The translations under genes were made by a program, and so were the position numbers. The notes below the pieces were generated by a model. It made no database searches, had not been told where the DNA came from, and saw only the letters and a list, made by a program, of their open reading frames with translations. From Kwoniella bestiolae CBS 10118 (lineage: Eukaryota; Basidiomycota; Tremellomycetes; Tremellales; Cryptococcaceae): DNA of 64,000 nucleotides. The stretch is taken from contig NC_089242.1 of NCBI RefSeq assembly GCF_000512585.2, positions 186,001 to 250,000 on the forward strand, given 5' to 3'. The number at the start of each line of letters is the position of its first letter. The first letter of the stretch is position 1. This document shows, piece after piece, positions 37,698-51,300 of the stretch.

Positions 37698-38576
37698 GAG
37701 GCTGGACGGCAGTGCTTTGAAGAGGCATGCGATTCCATATCATAAAGTTTTGATTCTTCTATAAACACGGTGTCTAAGCTTTTGAAGCCGGTTTCTTCAT
37801 ATTGGCTTGTGAGCCGTTAACGAAGGTGCATGTCTTACCGTGTTGTCCAGTGTCCAATGCGTTAGTCCATTTCATTATGTGTCTGTTGGCTCTGAGAGTC
37901 ACTGTACCTTTATAGGTCCGGATTATTCCTCGGCTTCGGCATCGCAAAATGAGATGGACAGTATCGTGTAACGCCAGTACAGCGTCCGGAGCGTGCGTGA
38001 TTGAAGAGCTCGGTCATGTTCCGCAAGTATAGCCGATACTCCCTTCCCGTTTTACCTCATTTTAGGTGAAGGAGACTGCTGTTCAATACGATCAGGAAGG
38101 AAAGACGAGAATCTGGTCGAGAATCCCGAGCTTGAGTGTGTCGTGGGATGTCCTCCGGTACACACTGAAAACATCGAACTCAGGCAATAACGGAACGTTC
38201 AACCCCCATTATCTCGTATTGTTGGCCTCCTGAAAATCAGCACATCTCACTGAGGAAAACAGAAACAATGGTAACCGAAAATTGGCGGACCCCAATTCGT
38301 CGTTCCTGGCCCGCGCCGATCCAGGCTCAGGAACAAGCTGGGGACCATGTGTACTGTGAATGTAAGAGGCATTACGTTGTTCCCCAGAGATCCGTGTATG
38401 CTTTTCATCCGCAATGGATGATCCAAACAAAGGAGATAAAATGTATAAACCTAGAAAGACCTTTGAATGCGAGTCTGAATTTCAACGTTGCTTGACTGTT
38501 ATTTTGTTCTGTAAAATCACTTTGTTTGTCAGCTTTGTTTTTCTCGTCAAAACAATTTTCTCATTGTACGACCATC
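37698..38576. other. intergenic region between family copies A and B
   Basis: 879 bp with no supported ORF or exon-like remnant of the family. Expected to hold the 3' UTR of copy A and the promoter of copy B. TG/CA-rich sequence without recognisable motifs. Confidence 0.4.
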
Positions 38577-39813
38577 ATGATGATTAGAATCGTTCTCTTG
38601 ACGTGCTTGTCTGTCCTGACCCGAACTCAGGCTCAGAGCACTGTATCGAGCTCTAGTGGTTTAACATATCAATGCCCAACTGATCCTTCCGCTATCGTGG
38701 CTTTTTCACATGATCTCTGTGAGTACAGTTCTGGCCTCTCCTCAGATCAAACAGTACTCTTCAACTGGATATGACAGCTGATGCATACGGACGACAGGTC
38801 CGACGACATACACTTCTGCCTCTTCTGGAAATGTTTGGCCTCAGACTGGATCCACCGTCGTAGCCACCTATAGCAAAGCTCCAACAGGTTACTACAGTAC
38901 TGCAACCACTGATTTGTCCGTGACCTGCGGTGAGTGTCACACCTGCTCGGTGGAATTAGATTTCGATATTGATGCCCGTATTCGTAGTTTACCAAGATCC
39001 CAATGCTGCTGTCAATAGTTACGGATGTAGATATCTAGCTGGAGCTGCCGTAAGTCCCTTTCGCCTAATCGGTGCAATCTGACGATTAACAAGTTTGAAA
39101 CTGCATAGACCGGAACAGATTTCGCTGCGGGAACGGTGCAGCAAGCTGGAGGTGAGGGACTGCGTTCAGGTCAGAAATGTCCCTCCCTCTTGGTACAGCG
39201 CAAACCTCAACCCAGTCCCGGTCTCCAGTACAAGAAGAGATTGAACACTGGTACGTGCAGGCTTCAAGTCGATACCTTACATAATAGTCGCACAAAAGCG
39301 TGGAGGGATCGATAGCTAACTGGCATATACTCAAAGCTACCTCCTTCGCATGCGCAACCATTCAGACAGACGGTTCCAACTACCTATCTGCTGTCTCTTA
39401 CGGTGCAAGTAGCACTGGCCAAAACTATCAGTGCACGTAAGTCATCCTTTTCACACACTGTATCTTCTGCTGGATTGATCCGATGTTGACCTCTCTGCCT
39501 TTCGATCAGATACAAATCTGGCTCGTCAACATTCAGATGCCGATATGATACGGTAAGTTGTCTGCTACCTCCGGCCGGGAGCTCTTGCCAAGGCATGACG
39601 ATTGACGACTGTGTTTGCGATGTATAGGACGGGACTTTGATACCTATTTCCACTGGTACTACACCAAACGCGGGATGTCCCCTGACACAGTGCTCCAATG
39701 TGCAGCCCTACACCAGGAGGAGAAGAGGTCTACCACAAGCAGCCGACAGAAGGCAAACTTCAAGAGAGCAAATTATTGCGAGACAGAAGGAGATCTCTGA
39801 GCGATTTGCCTAA
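38577..39813 (+). CDS. secreted ten-cysteine proprotein, tandem family copy B, 268 aa
   Basis: Exons 38577-38718, 38798-38929, 38988-39049, 39109-39250, 39337-39436, 39510-39552 and 39628-39813 (807 nt in frame) repeat the exon plan and intron phases of copy A. The signal peptide ends at RTQA-QSTVSS. The ten cysteines, GCRY and RCRY blocks and GCPLTQC are conserved. Dibasic sites are QYKKR-LNT and YTRRRR-GLPQ, followed by AADRRQTSREQIIARQKE. Two consecutive ATGs open the frame; the first is used here. Function unknown. Confidence 0.88.
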
Positions 39814-40719
39814 GGATCAGATTGTACTGCATGATTTTGGTGAATAGTATTTTGGGCATTGCGGACTTTGTGACTCAGTACAAACATCATATAACGCCAT
39901 CTCGGGCTATCAATCTATCATCTGTGTCAAACGATGTGCATTTCATCTCTCAGCCTAGCAGGCGTCGATTCGTTCATGGTCGATCATTTGTGACAATCAT
40001 AGGAATCGAATTTACGAGTATCCATCACGCCGAACTCTGGTACACACAAATTGGTTCCGACCCATCCCATTTGACTATTGGAGAAGCAGAGTGCCAAAAC
40101 ATTGCATGTTTCGGACTTGATGCTCTGACCTGGTAAAATCAGGAGAAGTGAATCACCCGATTCTCAGGAACGGGTGCCTCAGAGATAAAAATTGGTGATT
40201 AACCGGATCTCTTCCGTGTCAATTACAACTTGCCCCTCGGAGTGGCTCCCATGCGTGATGATCGTTAGCCGTTCCCAGCATCGACGTTTGATGTCTATCA
40301 AAGCCCTTTATGGACCTGACAGACATCAGTGCCAGATGCAATCCAGACGTTGGCGCAAGAAGGGATAACAGCTTAAACCATTTACATCCTCCCATGTGCT
40401 TGGGCTGTCTCCAAAATCTGGCTCCGATTACGTGATCGACGATCCCATCCGACAGGGATTGTCTTCGCCCAATCTTAGGGACAACACCAACGGAGAGTTG
40501 AACCAAATTAGAGCGCATCGTGGCGTAAAGCACTACAAATGCTGATATTCCGTCTTCATTTTACTTTTGTTTACCTCCCCCTTGTCATGAATATCTTCAG
40601 TTTTGCATGCAGAGAGGTTTATATATATGTATACTAATGGCACATATCGGAGGAGCAGCAACGTGCATACACATCTTTATTCTCCACAATCCGCTAATAA
40701 ATCTCGTATCAGAATAGCA
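39814..40719. other. intergenic region between family copies B and C
   Basis: 906 bp without supported coding sequence. An AT-rich TATA-like element (gtttatatatatg, about 40618-40630) lies roughly 95 bp upstream of copy C and may be its core promoter. Confidence 0.4.
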
Positions 40720-41992
40720 ATGTCATACAAGACCGCCTTGTTCGCCTTGGTAGCCTTACTGGCCTCCCCTTCCGCCCGAGCTCAAAGCACCGTATCCAGC
40801 AGCGATGGCACAGTGTACGACTGTTCTGACCAACCTTCGGCAATCCCTGCTTACTCTGATGCCTGTGAGTGCACGACAACCTCCGGTCAAATCGATAGAC
40901 TCATTCCATAAGAGCGTGGAAGACAAAAGGATGTTTACGTTCACTCTGTGACCCATTGATAGGTCCTCAATACCTTACGACCAACACAGGTAGTCAATGG
41001 CCCTTGTCAGAGGTATCAGTTTCAGCGATCTACAATGGCGCACCCACCAGTTATAGCAGTTCTGCATCGGGCGATATATACATGGTCTGCAGTAAGTTGT
41101 CTCCTCCTCAACCTCTCAATCCGCGCTGCTCGCTGAGGCTAAACCCTCCAATAGATTGGCGAGATCCATCGAACTCTGGGAACCTTCTAGGATGTAAATA
41201 TGATGGAGGAGCTGCTGTAAGTTTATTCATTTATTTAATTGTCTCTTCCTTCCTTGGCACCCGCGAATCATACTTCAGACGTTGTTTGTTTGTACGAATG
41301 TGATCGTGTCCTTTCTCACTGATTGGTGTGAATTAACATTGAATGACATTGCAGACAGGCTCAAAGTTCTCCAGCGGTACATTGTACAACGGAGCTGGGA
41401 CCGGAATACAGCAAGCCTGCCCCACCATTCAATACGATAAACCAAGGCCCAGTCCAGGACTGAACTATCGAAAGAGATTGCTACCTAGTCAGTCGTCTTC
41501 TCCCATATGTAGGTTTAGCTATCAGCGCTGAGATCTTCTCGTTTAGCTACTCAATTTGCATGTCCGACGACACAAACTACGGACGGAGGGTTCCTCATCA
41601 CTGTAGACTACGTGACGAACAACGATTACCAATCGACTTTTTGCACGTAAGTTCAATACTGATCCGTGGACTGGTCCGAGAGTGGGTTCCTGAGTTCTGA
41701 GTTGGTTTCCAGGTTCCATGTGGGGAGTTCCAATATTGGATGTACCTACCAGACCGTGAGTTTCTCTCATTCTCGACTCACTTGATCTCTTGAGACGAAG
41801 GGTGATTGATGTGTTCGTTCGGTACTCATGTAGGACGGTACATTACAATACGCCCAAGCTCAATGTCCCACCCAGCTCTGTCAGGCGGCGAAACCTTACA
41901 CAAGAAGACGAAGAGGTCTACCCCAACCTGCTGATAGACTCCAGACTTCAAGAGAACAGATCATCGCGAGGAGAAAAGCTGCGACCGCTTGA
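40720..41992 (+). CDS. secreted ten-cysteine proprotein, tandem family copy C, 256 aa
   Basis: Exons 40720-40864, 40963-41091, 41155-41216, 41355-41487, 41547-41646, 41713-41755 and 41834-41992 (771 nt in frame). The third and fifth exons are 62 and 100 nt in all three copies. Intron 4 uses a GTCAGT donor. The signal peptide ends ARA-QSTVSSS. Ten cysteines align with copies A and B; dibasic sites are NYRKR-LLP and YTRRRR-GLPQ, then PADRLQTSREQIIAR and a shorter tail ending KAATA. Function unknown. Confidence 0.88.
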
Positions 41993-42398
41993 TCTGGTTG
42001 TCAGACACAGGGCTCATCAGTTTCTGGATCACAGTCAGGAAGTGTTTTGAGGGATATAGCCAAAATGGTCATTCCTCGGCTCATTGATTCAACACGGACA
42101 ATATAATCTGAATGACTTCTGTATTTTGGGCTTTTTAGTTAACTTATGTTTTCGGGCTTTTATGGACTTTTCTTCTTGGGGAAATGAGTCATGCACGACG
42201 CTTTGCATACTTTTAGTCAAGGAATTTGCGAGGTCAATGAGTTTGTGTGATGTATAAGACAATGTAGTACATACTGTCTATACAACAACGCTTGGAGAGG
42301 AGACACTCGTTTTCACAGTCGCCATCGCCCGCGATCAATTCTCATATCTCATTGATGAAATGTTGGACTGTCGTTGCATGTGTGTCAGCAATTTTCAG
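41993..42398. other. convergent 3' intergenic region
   Basis: A 406-bp gap between copy C and the converging hydrolase-like gene; probably both 3' UTRs. Nothing else recognised. Confidence 0.4.
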
Positions 42399-44953
42399 CT
42401 AAATGTAACTGAGGGCATTCTGCATCCACTCACTGTCTCTTCCTAGCCGATCAACATACCATTTCTTCCTATGTCCACTACTCTCGGCTGGGAGATCCTG
42501 CTCGAAACCCTTCATCAAGTGAAACAAGAGATCGAAATGACCCATATCCTTATACGGCCTGAAAATTGTTGGTATACCTAGACCGTAGAGTAACTCGGAG
42601 AGCGAGTGTGACATGCTCAGAGGGATCATATGATCTTGTGCACTACATTGGAACAATCAGTGTATGTTGTCATCAAAGCAAGCCTCGTCAGAATGCTGTC
42701 AACGAAGGGTCCCAACAGAGCGCAGTCTGCCTCACCCATGAATGATCAATACCCTTTCAGGCAATCTGTCGACCTCCAATATCCTCTTACTGGCAAATAG
42801 AAGATGACCCAGAGAGTTCTTCATGCAGGCCGTCTGACCTGGTCCACCACTGCGTCTGAGGGGCGAGACATGTTCCAGGTGGATGGAAGACTCGTATCGT
42901 ATTTGCCGAATGATATCAAATACGGGTGATAGTCTGTATATCGATCAATCAGCTCAGCTCGCTTCAATCTTGTGGGAGGATTTTAAATCCAGTTGCCGAT
43001 CTACAATATGATCCCTTTCACTCGAGGTATCTCAACCTCTTCTCCATATATCTTCAGCTTCCTCAACCCATTAGGTACCTCATCTTCCACCTCCTCGTTG
43101 GCAATCCTCCAAGTCTTGATATCGCTCAGATCAAGCATCACCTGCTGACCTTTCGTCCGCGCGAGAAACTCCTGTCTAGCATCTCGAGAACGGATGATAG
43201 CTTCTTGGCAGAGAGTGAAGAACGCCAGGTGTGCCCCTAGGCCATGACCCATTATATAGATGGATGATGGAGAACCGCCATATGATCTAGTTCATGAAAG
43301 GTTAGCCAAGGAGCACACGATAGGTACCAGTGTAGGCGGAGCACTTACGGAATCTCCTTCTCGACCCAGGACAGCACGTGCCGTACATCGATCACCATGT
43401 CTTCAACGCCTCCAGAAGGGTAGAGCGATATACCAGGTATCACCGTGACTACGATTCGTGAATATTATCAATCCGGCCTGACACCTGGATTTGGTAAGGA
43501 GAACTTACGATAGCCCATCTTACCCAACTTTGCCCCCAACAAGCAGAACCACTCCTTTCTAGGTTTAATCCCTATCATCCCTACATCAAATAAGAAGATC
43601 ACTACTTTACTACCCTGCTCGTTTGCAGAGGAGATTGATTGTATACTGGGTGTAGAGGCTGAAGAAGCAGTCGCAGTGATGTGTTCGGGAGTTGAAGGTG
43701 TCGATGATTGTTGTCTGAGTCTGAATGGCGTTGAAGATGATGGAACCTGGAAAGGCGGATGTGTGGAAGATCCTGGCCTCTCTTCAGATCGGAGTGAGGT
43801 AGGTAGCTGCGAAGGAGACGACGTGGGAGAGGGTTTGGGCGAATCGATATCGGGTGCTTGTTGAGGTGACTTGATTTCTTGCAAAGTGCTCAGAGCCCTA
43901 GTGGATATTAACATTAAATTAGTCAGCAGCATGAAAACTTCTGGGTGGCCCCTCAGGACCACACGCGACAGCTCGTCGAAGACGGATCGGAAGTCAGGTA
44001 TCCTGCTCACATATCGAGATCGACATCCATCCCCGGAGACTCCTTGTCCTCCTCGCCAGTACTTCCTCGGGGGAAGTAAATATCCCAATACCCCACCGAC
44101 CCATCTCTCCTCGTCACGTATGGTATGTTGTACCTACCAACCAACTTAGCACCATCTCAATACCATTCATCAATCCAAGACTTACTCCGCAAATCCATGA
44201 AAGATTCCCTCTTTACCCCTCTTCCTCTCTTGTGAGGGTATGATCGGAGCAGGTATCTTCCCACCGGACCTTTCTGACTTCCATCCTGGATGTTCAAATC
44301 GATCATCGACCTTCCTTACCAAGTTCTCCCATACAATATATCTCCCCACCGCCCAGATGAACCTCGGTAGTATATGCCCAATAGCCTGAAGGTATCGTAT
44401 CGTACCAAGTGTCAGGGATAGATTACGAACTGTCCAACCCGAACACAACGTATCAGCCCGCAAATTCATACCTCATATTAAGGCAACATTCGGATAAAGG
44501 TCGGAAGAGACATACCTGGATTGAGCGGTATGAACACCCCATTAACCCACCCCGGCGAATCTTCCTGTGCCCAAAGGAGATACAATAAACCCGGAACGGC
44601 GTAAATCAGAACAATAAGACAGGATACGAATGCTGGGAGAGCTATCACTCCGATGAGGGGGACTACCACCGAGGGAATGTAAATTGGTTGACCTCTTTAC
44701 CTAGTGAGGAGTAGAACGAGGATAGCTTACCGAATATGAGAGGTAGCCATACCAGGGCGGAGGTGATTGCTATTCCAAGCAGCAGGAGGCAGAGTAGAAT
44801 TGAAAGGTTGATAGTTAGACGAGATGATTTGATGTGTCCTCTGCTAGAACTAGTTCGGTTGTTATGGTTATGGTTATCGGGATGTCGTAAGGGATCTTCT
44901 ACTCCGGCTGGAGGAGGTTTGTCCGAAGTGCTGAAAGGGGTGGTTCCTCCCAT
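42399..44953 (-). CDS. membrane-anchored alpha/beta-hydrolase, ICME-like, nucleophile Ser replaced by Gly, 649 aa
   Basis: Nine exons (44731-44953, 44516-44662, 44186-44429, 44011-44133, 43509-43897, 43349-43448, 43005-43286, 42736-42933, 42399-42642) sum to 650 codons. Two membrane segments lie near residues 48-75 and 79-105. The hydrolase core reads like isoprenylcysteine methylesterases and BD-FAE-type esterases: VVIFLFDVG at the oxyanion strand, LLGAKLGKMGYR, ISLYPSGGVEDMV, YGGSPSSIYIMGHGLGAHLA, late Asp in HGAQDHMIP and His in GHFDLL. In place of G-x-S-x-G the elbow is G-H-G424-L-G, and the HGG oxyanion triplet is missing. A Ser/Pro-rich insert of about 85 residues precedes the core. The enzyme is probably inactive or altered; the fold assignment is firm, the function is not. 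Confidence 0.88.
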
Positions 44954-45327
44954 CTTGGCTAGGAGATGTAGCTGTATATCGACCTACATTGAATACTGGT
45001 AAATTGGAGAAAGGTGGAATCAAGATACAAGAAGAAGAGAGATGATGCGATGATGAAGGGACTCCTCAAACAAGGTTTATGCTCTACGCAGACACAGACA
45101 CACTAACAAATACACAGGAGCACAGACCCACAGACCCACAGACCTATATCGTCATGGCCCACATATAAGCCATGACATGTGCATAACATACTGTATATAT
45201 ACAACTTGTACATAACATATCATCATCGAAACCTCATCATTTCATGTCAAATATCGTTACTAGACATACAAATAAAAGGTACAAACAGATCAATCCTTGT
45301 GAGAAAGAAAAGACCTAAACACGAATT
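44954..45327. other. intergenic region
   Basis: 374 bp between the hydrolase-like gene start and the SCC2 stop, both on the minus strand. It holds a short tandem repeat at 45121-45144 (cacagacc units) and a TATA-like tract at about 45195. It should contain the promoter of the hydrolase-like gene. Confidence 0.4.
45121..45144. repeat. short CACAGACC tandem repeat
   Basis: Three near-perfect copies of an 8-base unit in the 5' flank of the hydrolase-like gene. Confidence 0.7.
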
Positions 45328-48300
45328 CTAATTCAGATCCGCCAAAGACCCATCCTCATGGATCAGCCGTAAGAACTACAGCCCACTATCAGCTCTACAC
45401 TGTTGAGCCAAGCGTGTGAGAAACACTCACACCAGATTGTAATTCCCTAAACTCCCCAAAAGTCTGAACACCCCTCACGTACGGTATCCCGCTCAAATCC
45501 AATACTGCCGCACCGCGTCGTTGAGTGGGTTTATCGCCTATCGTCGATTTCTTGCCTGGTACGTGGGTTGCACATTTACTATACCACACCCAATATTAGC
45601 ATTTGATATATCATATATCATACATGAATACCAGGTGATTCGCACTAGGATCAGATCGTGGGAAAAGAAGGAAGGAGAAAGAAAGCCAAACTCACTCTTC
45701 AGGTAAATGATACAGATTCAACAAATGATTCTTCAATCCCACCGCAAGGGACATGATGATACTTGAATTGACCAGTCCATCCAACTTGATTGCATTCTCA
45801 CCATCATCAATCTTCACCGATCTTCCTTGAATAGGGTCATTGAGTTGTTGGGGTGGAACTTGTTGCAAGTTGATCTTCTCCATGATTGAAATCAAGTTGG
45901 TACAGGTAGATATGATCTTTTGGAGAGAGACAATGATAGTCATAGGTTCTTCTTGGAGTTTGTATTCGAAAGTTGCCAAGTTCTCTGCAAGGTACAGTAC
46001 GAAGTTTGGGTCCTGTGGAATCCAATCAATCAAAATCAGTTCGACCCCGATGTGAGACATCATGATACCCCACAAGAGCAGAGAGCGTTGCACAAAAGCA
46101 AGGTCTTCTGTGAATAAGCAAAATAACTCACCAAATCCCCGATCAAATCCCTATCAAACCCTCTAGCTAAAGCCTTCAAAAAATCAATCTTCCACGCCCT
46201 CTTCTCACTCAAGAGGTTATACCAATTCTGCAACAGCGCAACTCCATTCCTATGCCCAGACGGTTCAGAGCTCAAACTTCTTTGATAGCTGTAAGACGCT
46301 TTGGCAGATTCCATGTATAGCACCGTAACCAGCGAGGCATGTTTCTGATGTAGGACTTGATGGAGTGATAAGGCCCGTTCGGAGATTTGGGGGTCGCAGG
46401 ATGTTTCGAGTGTTACGAGTATCGGTACGGTCTGTCACGCAACGGGATGAATTAGCTATCTTGGTTTCGAAGATTGCCTGCACGCATTCGTAGGGAGTAC
46501 TATCCTATGCTCTCGTTCAAGCCAGACAGAGAGAAAATGCAACACTCACATGAACAGGTGAATACAATCCCTGATTTACCACAAAACCCAATACGTCCAG
46601 CGCAGCATTCTGAGTATTCGAATTCTGCGATCGAGCACAATCAAAAATCTGTTCGATGTTATTCTGGACAATTGTCGTGGAATGACTAAAGTGGACAGAC
46701 AACCTCCATCAGCTTCCTCTGACAATGAGATAGCTACCAAGGCTAGTAAAGTAAGATAGAATGTAAAACGTACTCTGAATCCTGCAATTCCTTAGCATCC
46801 CCTCTGAGCATCTCAAATCCCAATTCTTTCTTCTCTACTTTCTCTCCCTTCTTCCCCTTCCCAGTATTAGCTCCCTTCTCAGTCCTTCTTTCAACTTCCG
46901 AAGCCAGGAACTCATGGATCACACTAAGCAATTGTGCTCTATTATCTTCATTCTGCGAGTTGAAAGTATCCAACATCCATTCTGTGGTTTCTTCTCGCTG
47001 TAGTAGGAAGGGGTAAGATCGGAAGAGGGATCCAATGCAGATGGTCGCTGCAGATTGAAACGATGGGAGTTTCGCGAAATCCAGGTAGACTTCGTAGAAG
47101 TATACTGAGATGGGAGATGAGGTGATTTTACGGAGTTCGAGGTCTACCACTGCTCGTAAAGTAACAGATATCAGCTGCGAATTCACTTGGAAATGTCTAT
47201 CAATAGCTTGTGAAAGTGTTACCCACGATCATCCTCTTGAGCGATATTATCAAGCTTGCATCCTTCCACCAACAGCGCAGTGATATACAACATCATAGAC
47301 GCTGCCTGACTTGGTGCAGTTGTAGTACCGGTATTAAGGAACTGTGATCGAATGGGCCGGATTTTGGCTATAACGTGATCTTATCAGTTCATGTGCCTAC
47401 TTCTTGCACTCAACATGAACATATTCCTCAAACATCCCGCAGTCGCGTCCACTTCATTCCCTTTCCAATGAAGTTCGCGAGGAGGTACCACTCACCCTCA
47501 CAAGCCCTCAAAACATTGATCAACTTCCCCCAATCCCTCGTCAAGCAATTAATAACCACGCAAAAGCACCCAATAGTCTCTCGGAGCGCCTGAAACCCAC
47601 CAGCAGGTTTCGAAATCATAGGCATGAGTTTCTTGGTCAGGTCCGATGCGAACGTCGAGGCGGTCTTCGGCATGTGAGGTATACATTTTCGGAAAATCTT
47701 CAGTAAGAGTTCGTTGGTAGCTTGATCGTCGGACTATTCGTCCTCCTTGTCAGCTTTGGTACCTTCGATCGAAGGAGGCGAGGCAGCTCACGTTAGTAGG
47801 AGCTCGAAGATATGAGTGCAGAACACCAGCTTTCTGCGTATCGATCTGCCCAGGATCACTCCTGCACAACAACCAAATAGCCCTGACATGCGATAACGAG
47901 TCAAACTCCGTTTCTTCAGTAGCGTCGATCAAGCGAGTAATAAGCGAGTCAATCGTCTGACCAAATCGGCTCTTATGATTTGTCGAATCGCATTCGGTGG
48001 ATACCTGAGTACAAGATTTCAGTATCAGCTATACATATATGATTTGTGATAAAGTAAGCAGACATACCCCATCCATGGCTCTTTCCAATAATCCATTATT
48101 CCCTCTGAAGTCCCCCAGAATATCTACCAACATCCCAGCTGCATCTTCTCCAGAGGTATATAACAGCTCCGTAAAAGTCTTGATCGCAAGTTCCTACAAA
48201 TTGTCGTGAGCTACCTGATCTCCGATTACAAACAGATAAGACAGCTCACCTTCACCCCCTCATCCTGATCATCGGTCAGTTCAATGACCTTACAGCAAAT

Positions 48301-51300
48301 ATCAACTTTGATATCCCTTATCTCCATATTGGGGAAGATGCCTTTGAGTAGCTTGACTACTCGTTTCCTTACACCCAGACCGGTATCCTGTATTCACGAT
48401 GTGCATATCAGCCACACCCACAGTATTTACAAAGAAAAACAGAGGGAGATAACTGACCATAGCTCTAAGAGCAATGTGAGGATAATACTCAGCGGCCAAC
48501 TTCGGTTTTTGAACGATATATTTCCCGACCAATTCTACAGCTGCATCTCGTACTGCCGGAGAAGGGTCGGACAGCCGATCTTCCAATGCTTGACGGATTT
48601 GAGGCTGTAGATGTCAGATTCTATCAGGTGAGTCCTTGAAACGATCATGGTGATGATGAGATGACCCACCAAGCCGAGTACTTCAGGATCAACTACAATG
48701 ACCGATCCAACACCTCTCAAAGCTTTCGAACGAAGAGCTACGACGGGATTATCGAGCACCCCCAGAAGAGCAATGAGAATCGGATCAACAGCATTTTGCA
48801 ATTGTCTACCACGGGATACAGCGATCGAAGCAGAAGTGGCGACTTCCCCTTGTCGTGGATCACTGTCCACATGTGTCAGCTGTCCTGCCATTCAGTTAAC
48901 CGAGAATGGAGAAGCTCACTGTACTTCGAATAACCCTTCATCTCCCATCCAAACGTTCCTAAGTGTATTCTTCAGGGTAGTAGTGATACTCTGAAGCTTT
49001 TGGCTGCTTTCTTGGGCCTCTTCGTCCTTCTCCGAAGCCAATTTCTCTACCACCGATGTAGACTTCTTGATAGCGCCTTGCAACTCCTGAGCCCAGACCA
49101 TACAGGCCATATCGCGAGAGGACTAACATTACCAATCGATATGTCAGTTATACAGTTGCGAGATGCAACGGATCCGTTAACTCACATTCAAAGATCCATC
49201 TTCATTGGCAGCAGAGGATAAGAAAGTCATGATAGCTTCTTGAGCTTTGATAAGCTTGTTCAACCCTGACACGTCTACATTGGCGATGACCTGCTCCAAA
49301 GCCCTATCAGCTATCACAGCCTTTAGAGAGTCGACTAGAAGGAATCCCACCTCATCCAATGTAGCTATCTTCCCTTCTCCAGTCATCTCCAGCCCCGAAC
49401 CCTTCAATCTCGCAGCTATATCACCCAGATAATCTAGCGCAATACCCTTGGCAGCCGTACTCTCTGGACCATTTCTCTGATCTTCCAGCGAGACTATCAG
49501 GATTCGAGAGAAAATTGTGAGGTAGAGGGAAGCAGCTGGCCATTCGGGTCGATAGAGGACAAGCATTAGATCTTTCAGGAAGAGGTCCAGGATCGCTTTG
49601 TATTCCGTATCATGAGAAGTTTTCGTAGCTTTGGTGGTAGTCGACCTGTACATGATCATAAACAACGGTTTCTACCAAGAGATTTGAGGTGAACTTACTT
49701 CTGTACCAGATATCCAGCTACTATCCTAGCAGACCGTAATGCACTTTCAATCGTGTCTGCACAAATCCGTGTTTCCTACAAATCCAGATCAGTGAAAGCT
49801 GTACATATGCAATCCTCAATGTTCTTAGCCTACCTCTTCCTGAACGTTCACCCTCTTGTCGCTCACACCCATCATCTCAGCTTCAGCAGCTGAAGAATGC
49901 AGTTTTCGTACTCTATCGATCGTACCGTAGGCCGAAGCTTGAATGAGCTGAAGTAAAAGTGCTGAGATGGTATGTATTGACTTTCCATTGGCAAGTCTGT
50001 TAATTGACATCAGCTAATACTGAACATATCCTCAAATGGGGCAGCTGGATGACATACTCGAATTTGTTTTGAACGTGATTCTGTTCCGGTATCCTAACCA
50101 GCGAGCTGAGAATCTCCTCTACAATCCACTGTCTCTGATCTTCATATCGAGCAAATGCCTGTTCACCCAAGTCAGCCGAGTTTCAAATGGAAAGATACTG
50201 AACCTGCAGCTCACCCCTCTTAGACATCCCAAAGCCTCCATCTTCAAGCCTTTCATGACCCCTCCACCTTCTTTGCCCGTCGCATCTTTCTTGCCTCGCT
50301 TCAGCATTGGCTCATTGATGAACAAAGGTCCAATCGCCAAGTATACAGTCTGAATGATCAATGAATCTGAGAATGCAAGTTGGGGTTTACTTATCATAGA
50401 GGTTAAACGAGGAATTGATGAGATGATCGAAGCTGCTATAGCAGAAAGCGAGGGGTGAGAGAAATATGGTGATAATGCTTTTGCTTTGCCTTTCTTAGAC
50501 GATGCAGTTTCGGCTTGGACGATATGAGCAAGGTAATTTGACGATATCTCTATACAGGGTGAGATATAATTAGCCTGATTGTCCAGTATGAACGAATTCG
50601 CCACTCACTCTCGCCGGCCAAACCCTCCACAATGGGGAACATAACCTTCTCCATCTGTTCTTTCACCACACTAACGCTAGTAGTAAGTAGATCCTCAGAG
50701 TACATCTACAAATCATATCTCACTCATCAGCTGCCTGTTCGATCGCGCGTATTGTGCAGCTTACCTGTTTCGATAACCCCTCCGAATCAAGCAATACCAA
50801 AACGCATTCAGCAGCGCCCACCCCATCTCTTACTCTCCCCAATATGCTCTCGTGCTTCTCCAACGCATCTTCGCTCAGTCCAAGTTCCTCAATATCATCT
50901 CCACTCGGATCAGGCGTATCCTTCTTCTTCTTACTGGCACTTTTCTTCTTCCCCTCCCCTGTCTGAGTGGTAGGTTTCCTGTCTTCCAGAAACACCGTGA
51001 GATTCTCCATATCCCTCATATTTCTCTCCAGTAATCTGAGGATATTACCCATAACTTCGGGATCCCATTGGCCTACCCCTGCATCTGCATTACCTGAGGA
51101 TTGCCTCTTACGAGCAGACTGTACTCTCGTAACGTACGATGATACCTTCTTTATAGCTTGGAAGGATAACAGCGGTACACTACCGTCTTTCGTAGTCGTA
51201 GAGAAGAACCTACTTCCTGCTAAATCGCCTGAAGTAGGGTTCGAAGGGAATGTATCGGATTCTTCGAATATATCTTCAAGAAGGTTGACGAGTTTCTGCC

